From Hyphomicrobium sp. MC1 (GTDB lineage: Bacteria; Pseudomonadota; Alphaproteobacteria; Rhizobiales; Hyphomicrobiaceae): DNA of 64,000 nucleotides. This document shows, in pieces, positions 41,801-49,943 of this stretch. Within the stretch, counting starts at the first letter, position 1; the number at the start of each line of letters is the position of its first letter. A program made the translations under genes and the position numbers. Where the stretch lies: positions 2,418,001 to 2,482,000 of the forward strand of contig NC_015717.1 in NCBI RefSeq assembly GCF_000253295.1, written 5' to 3'. The notes beneath the pieces were generated by a model, which worked only from the letters and a program-made list of their open reading frames with translations, ran no database searches and had not been told where the DNA came from.

Positions 41801-44548
41801 GGCAACCTGCGTCTCACGACGCAGCTCAACACTGAACAGGACTGGCTCAAGACGAACCTCGCGCGCTTCACCAGCATGCTTCAGGGGCAGCGCGATGTGA
41901 TGACAGTGTCGCAAAAACTGCTGTCGGAACTCGTGCCGCTCATCAACGCGCATCAGGGCGTCATCTATCAGTACGATGCGACTAACCGCGAGCTGAAGCT
42001 GCTCGCAAGCTACGCCGACGACACGCAGGCGCCCTACCCGGAACGGCTGGGACTTGGCTCGAGTCTCGTTGGGCAATGCGCCGTCGAAAAGCAGCGTCGC
42101 GTGCTAACGGACATTCCGCAGCCGACGACGAACATCGATTCCGTCGTGTTCAAAGCGCCGCCGCGCAGCGTCATCGTGCATCCGATCACGTTCGAGGATC
42201 GGCTGAAGGCCGTCATCTCGCTCAGCTCGCTGCAAAACTTCGAGCCTGCGCAGCTGACGTTCCTCGAACAGCTCTCAGTGTCGATCGGCGTCGTCTTGAA
42301 CAGTATTGAAGCGACGATGCAGACGGAAAGCCTGCTGATGCAGTCGCAGCAGCTTGCGGCCGAGTTGCAGGATCAGCAGCGCGCGATGCAGAAGACCAAC
42401 GAAGAATTGGCTCAGAAGGCACAGCAGCTCGCCGAACGTAACGTCGAAGTCGAACGCAAGAACGAGGAAATCGATCAGGCGCGGCGTGCGGTGGAAGAAA
42501 AGGCAGCCGAGCTTGCTCTGACGTCGCGTTACAAGTCCGAATTCCTCGCCAACATGTCTCATGAGCTGAGAACGCCCCTCAACAGCATCCTCATCCTCGG
42601 GCAGCAGCTCAGCGATAACCCGGATAAGAACTTGACGGAGAAACAGGTCGAGTTCGCGCGTACGATTCACGGCGCAGGCACCGACCTTCTGAACCTCATC
42701 AGCGATATTCTCGATCTGTCGAAGATCGAATCCGGCACCGTTTCGGTTGATGCAGAAGAGGTCGCGTTCGGCGGTCTTATCGAAGCCGTGGCGCGGCCGT
42801 TCCGCCACGAAGCCGAGCGGCGCGGTCTCGATTTCCAAGTTACGTTTGATGCTGATCTCGGTAAGACGATTTTCACGGACTCCAAGCGTCTGCAGCAGGT
42901 TCTGAAGAACCTGCTTTCGAATGCCTTCAAGTTCACGCGCGACGGGTTCGTGCGGCTGGCCGTCAAACCAGCCAACGGCAACAAGTGGAATTCCGAGCAT
43001 CCCATTCTATCGACGGCGCCGACCATCGTTGCATTCGAGGTGCAGGACTCTGGTATCGGCATTCCATCCGACAAACAGAAGCTTATTTTCGAAGCCTTCC
43101 AGCAGGCCGACGCGAGCACCAGCCGCAAGTACGGCGGTACGGGTCTCGGCCTCGCGATTAGCCGCGAGCTGGCTCACCTTCTCGGCGGTGAAATTCAATT
43201 GTCGAGCGAACCCGGTGTCGGGAGCATCTTCACGCTCTACGTGCCGCTGCGCTACGCCTCGCTTGCGAGTGATGTCCGGACGAAGTCTGAAGCGAATATG
43301 ACATCGCCCGTCGCGCTGCCGCATCCGGGGTTGTTGCCATCCACGATCGAGGATGACCGCGACAGTATCGTTGCCGGCGATCAGGTTCTGTTGATCGTCG
43401 AGGATGATCCGAATTTTGCCCGCATACTTCTCGACTCGGCGCACGACACCGGTTTCAAGGGCATCGTCTGCCAACGCGGCGTCGATGCTATGACGCTGGC
43501 GACGGATTACAATCCGACTGCGATTTCTCTCGATATTCACCTGCCGGATATTCTGGGTTGGTCGGTGCTCAGCCAGTTGAAGCACAATCCACTCACCCGG
43601 CATATTCCTGTGCAAGTTCTGACACTCGACGACGATCGCCATCATGGCCTGGCGCGCGGCGCGTATTCGTTCCTGACGAAACCTTTGCAGGCGGATCAAT
43701 TGAAGTCAGCGCTGCGCAAGATCGGGGCGTTTTCGGCGACCGCCACCAAGAGACTGCTGATCGTCGAGGATGATCCGGCGGAACGTCTCAGCATTTCGAC
43801 GCTTCTCAAAGAAAGCGACGTCGAGATTTTGACGGCGGAAGACGGCAAATCGGCGATCGACACGCTCCGGCTCGAGAATGTCGATTGCGTGGTTTTGGAT
43901 CTCAAGTTGCCCGACATGTCGGGCTTCGAGATTCTGGAGCACATGAGCCGGCAAGAAACGATGCGCGATATTCCGGTCATCGTATTTACAGGGCGCGAAT
44001 TGTCGAGCGACGAAAACCTGCAGATCCGGCAATATGCGCGCACCGTCGTGGTGAAGGGGGTCGAGTCGCCTGAGCGTCTATTGGACGAGACGGCGCTCTT
44101 CCTGCATCGCGTCGTCACGGAGTTGCCCGCGGAGAAGCGGGAACTGCTGTCGCGCCTGCACGACACCGACGACTATCTGGTCGGGCGCAAAGTGCTGCTC
44201 GTCGATGACGATGCGCGTAACATCTTCGCTCTGAGCAGCCTGCTCGAACGGCGCGGCATGGAGGTACTGACGGCGACGACCGGCCTCGAAGCCATCGAGA
44301 CGCTCAGCACGACGGATGTTTCAATCGTTCTGATGGACATCATGATGCCCGAAATGGACGGATATCAGACCATGCAGAAGATCCGCAGCAGCGAGAAGAA
44401 CCAGCGTCTACCCATTATCGCGCTGACGGCCAAGGCGATGAAGGGCGACCGCGAGAAGTGCCTTGAGGCGGGTGCTTCGGATTATCTTGCAAAGCCCGTG
44501 GATACTGAGCAACTTTTGTCGGCGTTGAGAATGTGGCTACATCGTTGA
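38849..44548 (+). CDS. Giant soluble hybrid histidine kinase: HAMP array, GAF, HisKA, HATPase, three receivers
   Basis: 1899 residues with no signal peptide or membrane helix, so probably cytosolic. Residues about 20-1000 are HAMP-type repeats, including nine 92-residue units. A GAF domain (about 1010-1150) and a coiled coil follow. HisKA has its phospho-His at 1238 (SHELRTPLN). The HATPase has LLSNAFKF, DSGIGIP and GGTGLGLAI. Three receivers carry Asp at 1562, 1684 and 1830. The architecture is like fungal group III (Nik1/Os-1) osmosensing kinases. An EcfG promoter precedes it, and an HWE kinase follows 11 bases later. Confidence 0.93.
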   Translation: MSEQISAVESERYPSGSGGVLVEMLQTLQAVKEGDFSVRMRGDWDGLAGKIADTVNDIIITNQRMANQLQHLGHAVGREGLTNQRVRLGLALGAWGEMEQSINGLVDDLLQPMTEVTRTIEAVAQGNLLQPMRLDVDGRPLKGEFLRSATIVNTMIKQLSIFTSEVTRVAREVGIEGKLGGQAQIGEVTGVWKDLTESVNLMASNLTAQVRNIAEVTIAVANGDLSKKITVDVRGEILQLKEAINTMVEQLRSFAAEVTRVAREVGTEGRLGGQAVVPGVGGTWKDLTDNVNLLAANLTTQVRNIAEVTTAVARGDLSRKITVDVKGEILELKNTINTMVDQLNAFASEVTRVAREVGTEGRLGGQAAVPGVAGTWKDLTDNVNSMAGNLTGQVRNIAEVATAIARGDLSKKVTVNVSGEILQLKETINTMVDQLNGFAGEVTRVAREVGTEGKLGGQAQVSGVAGTWKDLTDSVNSMASNLTTQVRNIAEVSGAIARGDLSKKIDVDVKGEILDLKTTINTMVDQLNAFASEVTRVAREVGTEGKLGGQAAVPGVAGTWKDLTDNVNSMAGNLTGQVRNIAEVTTAVARGDLSRKITVDVKGEILELKNTINTMVDQLNAFASEVTRVAREVGTEGKLGGQAQVSGVAGTWKDLTDNVNFMAGNLTAQVRNIAEVATAIASGDLSKKITVDVRGEILLLKETLNTMVEQLRSFAAEVTRVAREVGTEGRLGGQAVVPGVGGTWKDLTDNVNLLAANLTTQVRNIAEVTTAVARGDLSRKITVDVKGEILDLKTTINTMVDQLNAFASEVTRVAREVGTEGRLGGQATVPGVAGTWKDLTDTVNVMAANLTEQVRGIVKVVTAVANGDLKPKLTVKSKGEVAALAETINDMTETLALFADQVTTVAREVGVEGRLGGQANVPGTAGTWKDLTGNVNLLAANLTTQVRAIAEVTTAVARGDLSRTIQVEARGEVAELKDYINTMIGNLRLTTQLNTEQDWLKTNLARFTSMLQGQRDVMTVSQKLLSELVPLINAHQGVIYQYDATNRELKLLASYADDTQAPYPERLGLGSSLVGQCAVEKQRRVLTDIPQPTTNIDSVVFKAPPRSVIVHPITFEDRLKAVISLSSLQNFEPAQLTFLEQLSVSIGVVLNSIEATMQTESLLMQSQQLAAELQDQQRAMQKTNEELAQKAQQLAERNVEVERKNEEIDQARRAVEEKAAELALTSRYKSEFLANMSHELRTPLNSILILGQQLSDNPDKNLTEKQVEFARTIHGAGTDLLNLISDILDLSKIESGTVSVDAEEVAFGGLIEAVARPFRHEAERRGLDFQVTFDADLGKTIFTDSKRLQQVLKNLLSNAFKFTRDGFVRLAVKPANGNKWNSEHPILSTAPTIVAFEVQDSGIGIPSDKQKLIFEAFQQADASTSRKYGGTGLGLAISRELAHLLGGEIQLSSEPGVGSIFTLYVPLRYASLASDVRTKSEANMTSPVALPHPGLLPSTIEDDRDSIVAGDQVLLIVEDDPNFARILLDSAHDTGFKGIVCQRGVDAMTLATDYNPTAISLDIHLPDILGWSVLSQLKHNPLTRHIPVQVLTLDDDRHHGLARGAYSFLTKPLQADQLKSALRKIGAFSATATKRLLIVEDDPAERLSISTLLKESDVEILTAEDGKSAIDTLRLENVDCVVLDLKLPDMSGFEILEHMSRQETMRDIPVIVFTGRELSSDENLQIRQYARTVVVKGVESPERLLDETALFLHRVVTELPAEKRELLSRLHDTDDYLVGRKVLLVDDDARNIFALSSLLERRGMEVLTATTGLEAIETLSTTDVSIVLMDIMMPEMDGYQTMQKIRSSEKNQRLPIIALTAKAMKGDREKCLEAGASDYLAKPVDTEQLLSALRMWLHR
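39341..41824 (+). repeat. Nine tandem 276-bp coding repeats (HAMP array)
   Basis: Units start every 276 bases from 39341 to 41549, each encoding 92 residues around EVTRVAREVG-EG-LGGQA, TWKDLT and GDLS-KITV. The phase is exact across all nine copies. Some non-adjacent copies are much closer to each other than to their neighbours, for example segments near 39760 and 40588 (offset 828, three units). This suggests internal duplication or gene conversion. Confidence 0.92.
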
Positions 44549-44559
44549 CGAGGACACTA

Positions 44560-46479
44560 ATGCCAGCGGAAACCGCTCCTATTGAACCCGTCAACATCCT
44601 GCTGGTCGACGATCAGCCGGGAAAGCTTTTGACGTATGAAGCCATTCTCGACGGGCTCGACGCGACGCTCATCAAAGCAACGACCGCCGAGGAAGCACTG
44701 ACGGCACTCCTCAAGACGGACATCGCCGTCATCCTGATGGACGTGTGCATGCCCGATCTCGACGGCTTCGAGCTTGCCGCGATGATCCGCGACCATCCTC
44801 GCCACGAAAAGACGGCGGTGATCTTCATCTCGGCAGTGCGGCTTGAGACGGACGATCTTCTTAAAGGCTATCGAACCGGTGCCGTCGATTACGTGTCCGT
44901 GCCGGTCGTGCCGGAAATCCTGAAGGCAAAGGTACAGATTTTCGTCGAGCTTTATCGCAAGACACGTCAGCTTGACGCCCTTAATGCCGAACTCGAAGAA
45001 CGCGTCAAGCAACGCGCCGAACAGCTTGAGGCGTCACACGCGGCGCTGCAAGAAAGCTCCGAGCGGCTGCGTCTCGCGAGCGAGGCCGCCAAACTCGCCA
45101 CGTTCGAATACGATGCGACAACGCAGATGCTGCGCTGGTCGGCGAACACTTCAGACGTGCTGCATCGCGATGTTCCCGAACAGCAAAGCTTTGAAGACTT
45201 CATGTCGGTCGTGCACGATGACGACCGCGAGATGGTCAGAAACTATGTCCGCACGGCCAACTATGCCGACTCCATTGCGGAACTCGAATATCGTGTGACG
45301 AGCGCACGCGGCATTTCGTGGATTCTCGCACGCGGACGCGCAATCAACATCGGCGACACGCAGCGCGTGCTCGGAACGGTACTCGACATTACAGAACGCA
45401 AATCGGCGGAGAGCCATCAGCAGCTTCTGATGGCCGAGCTTGACCATCGCGTTAAAAACATCCTCGCGAATGTTGCGGCAATTGCACGGCTTTCAAGCGC
45501 CAATGCGGTTTCGGTTGCGTCATTTGCGTCGGCGCTCGACGGGCGCATTCATGCGATGTCGTCGGCGCACGATCTGTTACGCCAGAGCAGCTGGACGGGC
45601 GTGGACCTGCACGAACTCGTGCAGGGCGCACTCGCTCCCTTCCGCTCTCGCAGCACGAACGACATCATCGTCGACGGCGACCGCATTCGTCTGACGTCCA
45701 AGTTCGGGCAGTCGATGGCTCTCGTCCTGCACGAACTCGTCACCAACGCGGTCAAGCATGGCGCGCTCTCGACGGCGGGTGGCAAGGTCAATGTTGGATG
45801 GTCGCGCATCACGACGCCGGAAGGCGACAAGATCGCGTTCTCGTGGCAGGAGCGCGGAGGTCCTCATTGCAGCAAGCCGGCGCGCAATGGTTTCGGCCTT
45901 GCGGTGATCCGCAGCGCTGCATCGGAATGCGGCGGCACGGCTGAGATGACTTTCTCGCCCGAAGGATTCCAATTCGATTTCCAAGGTGAGCTTTCGTCAC
46001 GCACACAGCTTGTCGGCACGCGCCATATCGCGATCGTGCCAAAGGCGCGCACGCCTCTTCCCGCTGCAAGCATCCCGGCCCCGAGGAGCTGCCGCATTCT
46101 TCTGGTCGAGGACGAAGCCTTGATTGCCATGCAGTTGAAGCTTGATCTCGAAACGGAAGGGCACACGGTCGTCGGGCCATATGCGCAGCTTTCGGAAGGC
46201 TTGCGTGCAGCGACGGAAACCAATTTCGATATTGCGCTGCTCGACATCAACCTCGGCGCCGATAACAGCGCGCCGATTGCCGAGATTCTCGATCGGCGGA
46301 TGATCCCGTTCGCCTTTACGACCGGCTACAACGACCTCGTGTTCCTGCCGCCGCGCTTGCGGGAATATCCGCATCTGAAGAAGCCGTACAATCCGGGCGA
46401 CGTAACGGATCTCATCAAGATGCTCGCCTTTCGCGCCGATGAGCAACACGCCGCCAGCACCTCCAATCAGGTCGCGTGA
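44560..46479 (+). CDS. HWE-family hybrid histidine kinase with receivers at both ends
   Basis: 639 residues from ATG 44560 (GAGGA upstream). The order is receiver (VNILLVDDQPGKLL, Asp in VILMDVCMPD), coiled coil, PAS domain, HWE/HisKA_2 kinase (LDHRVKNILANVAAIARL, HELVTNAVKHG, WQERGG), then a second receiver (ILLVEDEALIAMQL, Asp in IALLDINLG). The last receiver contains PFAFTTGYND, like the FAT-GUY type that takes part in general stress signalling. HWE kinases commonly phosphorylate PhyR. It probably shares the transcript of the HAMP-array kinase. Confidence 0.9.
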   Translation: MPAETAPIEPVNILLVDDQPGKLLTYEAILDGLDATLIKATTAEEALTALLKTDIAVILMDVCMPDLDGFELAAMIRDHPRHEKTAVIFISAVRLETDDLLKGYRTGAVDYVSVPVVPEILKAKVQIFVELYRKTRQLDALNAELEERVKQRAEQLEASHAALQESSERLRLASEAAKLATFEYDATTQMLRWSANTSDVLHRDVPEQQSFEDFMSVVHDDDREMVRNYVRTANYADSIAELEYRVTSARGISWILARGRAINIGDTQRVLGTVLDITERKSAESHQQLLMAELDHRVKNILANVAAIARLSSANAVSVASFASALDGRIHAMSSAHDLLRQSSWTGVDLHELVQGALAPFRSRSTNDIIVDGDRIRLTSKFGQSMALVLHELVTNAVKHGALSTAGGKVNVGWSRITTPEGDKIAFSWQERGGPHCSKPARNGFGLAVIRSAASECGGTAEMTFSPEGFQFDFQGELSSRTQLVGTRHIAIVPKARTPLPAASIPAPRSCRILLVEDEALIAMQLKLDLETEGHTVVGPYAQLSEGLRAATETNFDIALLDINLGADNSAPIAEILDRRMIPFAFTTGYNDLVFLPPRLREYPHLKKPYNPGDVTDLIKMLAFRADEQHAASTSNQVA

Positions 46480-46618
46480 AGGATAATTTCAACCGATACG
46501 ACGGGCGTTCACGCGCATTCTTGCGACGTGCGGCCATGCGACATTGTGCGGTGCGGAAAACCCGCGCTAGATTCCGGACGTTGTTTTCGTTTTCAAAGCC
46601 TGTCTCGCGGGGAATTCG

Positions 46619-48535
46619 ATGACTGCCAGTTCCTATCGTTCTTCACTCGATGTCGCGGCTATCGGCAACGGCCGTGTCGCGGCGCTGATCGACAAAGGCG
46701 CGCGCATCGTCTGGTGGTGTTTTCCGCGGCTCGACGGCGATCCGATTTTCTGCCGCCTGCTCGCAGGCGATGAGGAGAAAGGTTTTTGCGACGTCGTGCT
46801 CGAAGGCCAAGTGTCGGCAACGTCGAGCTACATCCGCAATACCTGCATCCTCGAAACGATCCTCATTTCGGACAGCGGCGCAGCTGTCAAAGTGACGGAC
46901 TTCGCGCCGCGCTTCTGGCGGTTCGACCGCTCGTTTCATCCGACGCAACTCATGCGCCGCATTGAACCGCTGCGCGGCTTGCCACGCATTTCCGTTCGCG
47001 TTCGGCCGACGCACAGCTATGGGCAGGTCGCGGCCAGCGCTTCGCACGGCTCGAACCATGTCCGATATATGTGCGGATCGAATGCCATTAGAGTCACGAC
47101 GGACATTCCCATTTCCTATGTCGTGCATGAGACGCCATTCGCGCTGACGCATCCGATGACGCTCGTTATCGGTTCCGATGAGCCGATCGAAAGCTCGATG
47201 GATGCTTTGTCTCGCGAATTCCTGGAGCGCACGCGCGACTTCTGGGTAGCGTGGGTGCGCGGCCTCGCTGTCAGCTACGAATGGCAGCCGGAAATCATTC
47301 GCGCCGCGATCCTGCTCAAGCTCTGCACGTTCGAAGAGACCGGCGCAATAACCGCTGCGCTTACGACATCCATTCCAGAGGCGCCCAACACGCCACGCAC
47401 CTGGGACTACCGGTTCTGCTGGCTTCGCGACGCCTATTTCGTCATTCGTGCGCTGAACCGCCTCGGCGCCACGCAGTCGATGGAGAATTACCTCGACTAC
47501 ATCACAACCATTGTCGCCGACGGCAAAGGCCCGTTGAAACCGCTCTACGGCATCGTACATAACGATATCGCGGCGGAACGGATTGCGCCCGATCTCAAAG
47601 GATATCAGGGCATGGGGCCTGTTCGCCTCGGCAACCTTGCGTCCGACCAGCTGCAGCACGACGCCTACGGCAGCGTGATCTTGGGCGCGACGCAGATGTT
47701 CATCGATCAGCGGCTGCCGCGAATGGGCGACGTCAGCATGTTTCGTGAACTCGAGGCACTCGGTGAGCAGGCGCGTTTGCTCTATCTCGAGCCGGATGCC
47801 GGCATTTGGGAATACCGCGGGCGTCAACGCATCCATACGCATTCCGCGACCATGTGCTGGGTCGCATGCGATCGGCTGGCGCGGATCGCGAAGATCCTCG
47901 GCCTCGGCGACCGGATGGCGTATTGGGCGGAAGCCGCCGAAAAAATCCGCGCGGAAATCCTCGCGCGTGCCTGGAGCGACAAGCGCCAGTCGTTCACGGG
48001 GGCGTTCGATCATCAAGAGCTTGACGCGAGCGTTCTGTTGCTGCCCGACCTCGGCTTCCTGCCGCCCGACGATCCGCGCTTCGTCAAGACGTGCAACACC
48101 ATCGGCCGCGAGCTGATGCGCAACGGCCTGATGCTGCGTTATGCGGCCGAAGACGATTTCGGATTGCCGGAATCGGCGTTTCTCGCCTGTCAGTTCTGGT
48201 ACATCGACGCGCTCGCCTCGATCGGCCGCGCAGATGAAGCGCGCGAGCTGTTCGGTGAAATTCTAAGTCACCGGAATTCTTTCGGAATGCTCAGCGAAGA
48301 TCTACATCCCTCGACGGGCGAGCTTTGGGGCAATCTTCCGCAGACGTACTCTATGGCCGGGCTGATCAATTCCGGCATGACGCTCTCCCGGAAGTGGGAA
48401 GACGCATGGACCGGATCAGCGGCGGCGCATCACGACGACGCCGAAGGCAGCCACAAACAGAGCCGAAGCGAGCGGGATATTGTTTCCGCCGTTACACGCA
48501 GCAACGGCGGCGGAGCGTTCGACGTCAACGGATAA
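46619..48535 (+). CDS. Glycoside hydrolase family 15 protein (trehalase/glucoamylase-like)
   Basis: 638 residues, no signal peptide, so cytosolic. An N-terminal beta-sandwich (1-240) is followed by an (alpha/alpha)6 barrel. RTWDYRFCWLRDA binds substrate, the general acid is Glu398 in DAGIWE, and the general base is Glu568 in TGELWGNLPQ. Bacterial GH15 members of this layout include trehalases, and trehalose synthesis genes lie 1.4 kb away, so trehalose is the likeliest substrate. Glucan or maltose hydrolysis is the alternative. An EcfG-like sequence upstream has the wrong spacing. Confidence 0.85.
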   Translation: MTASSYRSSLDVAAIGNGRVAALIDKGARIVWWCFPRLDGDPIFCRLLAGDEEKGFCDVVLEGQVSATSSYIRNTCILETILISDSGAAVKVTDFAPRFWRFDRSFHPTQLMRRIEPLRGLPRISVRVRPTHSYGQVAASASHGSNHVRYMCGSNAIRVTTDIPISYVVHETPFALTHPMTLVIGSDEPIESSMDALSREFLERTRDFWVAWVRGLAVSYEWQPEIIRAAILLKLCTFEETGAITAALTTSIPEAPNTPRTWDYRFCWLRDAYFVIRALNRLGATQSMENYLDYITTIVADGKGPLKPLYGIVHNDIAAERIAPDLKGYQGMGPVRLGNLASDQLQHDAYGSVILGATQMFIDQRLPRMGDVSMFRELEALGEQARLLYLEPDAGIWEYRGRQRIHTHSATMCWVACDRLARIAKILGLGDRMAYWAEAAEKIRAEILARAWSDKRQSFTGAFDHQELDASVLLLPDLGFLPPDDPRFVKTCNTIGRELMRNGLMLRYAAEDDFGLPESAFLACQFWYIDALASIGRADEARELFGEILSHRNSFGMLSEDLHPSTGELWGNLPQTYSMAGLINSGMTLSRKWEDAWTGSAAAHHDDAEGSHKQSRSERDIVSAVTRSNGGGAFDVNG

Positions 48536-48552
48536 GACGTTTCGCAGATGCT

Positions 48553-49614
48553 TCAATGCAGAGATGAAGCACGGCCGCGCGTGCGCCGCGTCGTGGCCTG
48601 TTTCAATACGGCGACGAGCCGGCACTGGACGCCATCTTCGTTGAACTGTCTTTCGACTTGTGCGGTCGGAAAGCCACTGTCGATCAACGTCGTTCCGAGC
48701 CCTCGCCGTTCGGGAGCGCTGACGGTGGGACCGCCGCGCTCACTCCAGAGAAGTTCGAACTGGCCGTCGTCATTGTCGAGGCGGGTGAGCGTCCAAGTCA
48801 CGGTGACCCTCCCGCGATCGTTCGACCACGCGCCATATTTGATGGCGTTGGTGCCCAATTCGTGCAGCGTCAAAGCAAGCGCGCTGGCAACGTCACCCGG
48901 CACAATCGTTTCTGGCCCGCGCATGACGAAACGCGCTGAGCCCGGCGGCACCAGAGGTTTCATGGTTTCGGAGATCAGCTCGCTCAATGGCGCGCCGAGG
49001 AAGTTGCGCGTCGCGACGAGATCCATGGCGTTACCCATGGCCGAAAGTCGGCCTGCAAGCGCGGCCGCAAACTGATCGATATCGCGCGTGTAGCGGGCTG
49101 ATTGGCCGACAAGTCCAGCAATGACGGCGAATGTATTTTTCAGGCGGTGGCGTAGTTCGACATTGAGCTGTTCAAGTTGCATTTCACCCAAAGCACTGTC
49201 CTGCAGCAATGCTTCATTGCGTGAGCGCTCATTCAGCAGGCCTTCGACCTTGCTGTTCAAGATGTGAACCACGGCGACGATCAAAAGCGAAAGAAGCGAA
49301 AAGCTCACAAGCGCGACGACGGTCGCATTGGTTATCGGCAGCCAGCCGGGACCGGGCAGATAGAAATACCATCCCGCGAAGAAGGACGCGACAACCACCA
49401 GCAAGCCGGGTCCCGTTCCGGCGATGAGTGACGCCAGCAGAACCGCAATGAAGAACGTGAGAAACGGCGTATTGTCCTGCAGCCATTGGGACAGCCCCAG
49501 TCGCGCCAGCGCTGCGACTGCAAAAATTGCCAACCCCAACGGATATGCATATTGCGGCTTACGTCGCAGCCGCGGAAAAACTCGTTCGATCAGGTTGTCG
49601 ACGAGTTGAACCAT
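48553..49614 (-). CDS. HWE/HisKA_2 histidine kinase with DUF4118-like membrane domain
   Basis: About 353 residues. An N-terminal KdpD/DUF4118-like domain has four hydrophobic helices (about 20-125) and no extracytoplasmic sensor. A short coiled coil leads to the HWE core: ELRHRLKNTFAVIAGLV (phospho-His), LHELGTNAIKYGA and LLWSERGGP. ATG 49614 is chosen, and 49716 is possible; no start has a good ribosome site. It is convergent with GH15 and divergent from otsA. It is a candidate PhyR kinase. Confidence 0.82.
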   Translation of the reverse strand: MVQLVDNLIERVFPRLRRKPQYAYPLGLAIFAVAALARLGLSQWLQDNTPFLTFFIAVLLASLIAGTGPGLLVVVASFFAGWYFYLPGPGWLPITNATVVALVSFSLLSLLIVAVVHILNSKVEGLLNERSRNEALLQDSALGEMQLEQLNVELRHRLKNTFAVIAGLVGQSARYTRDIDQFAAALAGRLSAMGNAMDLVATRNFLGAPLSELISETMKPLVPPGSARFVMRGPETIVPGDVASALALTLHELGTNAIKYGAWSNDRGRVTVTWTLTRLDNDDGQFELLWSERGGPTVSAPERRGLGTTLIDSGFPTAQVERQFNEDGVQCRLVAVLKQATTRRTRGRASSLH

Positions 49615-49943
49615 TCGTTGCACGAACGGCCCGCGCCTCCATTTTGCATTCCACGCCAGTGACGCAGCAAAGGCGCCCCAGCCCCCCAAAGATTTACACA
49701 GACTTTTCCGTAGCATGAATTGCCGATGAACGCGAGAGTTCGGGACGTTGCCGAGGCCGACACGGACGTCGCAGCACAGGCTCGCTGTGGGCATTTTGCG
49801 GCGCCAAAGAACATATCAAGAACAAATAAACGCGAGATAAACAAATCAGGGAACCTGTCGCAATTTCGCGGGTTTATACTCCGTGGTGGTGCGTGGGGGG
49901 GCCGGTATCCGATCAGTTCCTCGCGCCCGTGGAAGGAGGTCTC
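49615..49943. promoter_or_regulatory. Divergent spacer between HWE kinase and otsA
   Basis: 329 bases without a convincing gene. An AT-richer block around 49810-49850 leads into the near-consensus EcfG element at 49850-49874. No EcfG match was found for the minus-strand kinase gene. Confidence 0.5.
49850..49874 (+). promoter_or_regulatory. Near-consensus EcfG promoter of otsA
   Basis: GGAAC (49850-49854), 16 bases, then GGTT (49871-49874) in place of CGTT. One mismatch in nine fixed positions, with correct spacing and distance (about 70 bases) to the otsA start. Confidence 0.55.

Noticed and set aside
39341..41824. CRISPR-like or satellite repeat
   Set aside because: The period is 276 bp and fully coding, with a multiple of three and conserved protein sequence. 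There are no spacers.
40718..42076. 452-codon minus-strand frame inside the HAMP array, plus repeated smaller antisense frames
   Set aside because: They reflect the 276-bp coding repeat read on the wrong strand, and they vanish where the repeat ends.
46480..46618. EcfG promoter before the GH15 gene
   Set aside because: The best candidate is GGAAA with 19 bases before CGTT. Both the -35 base and the spacing are wrong.
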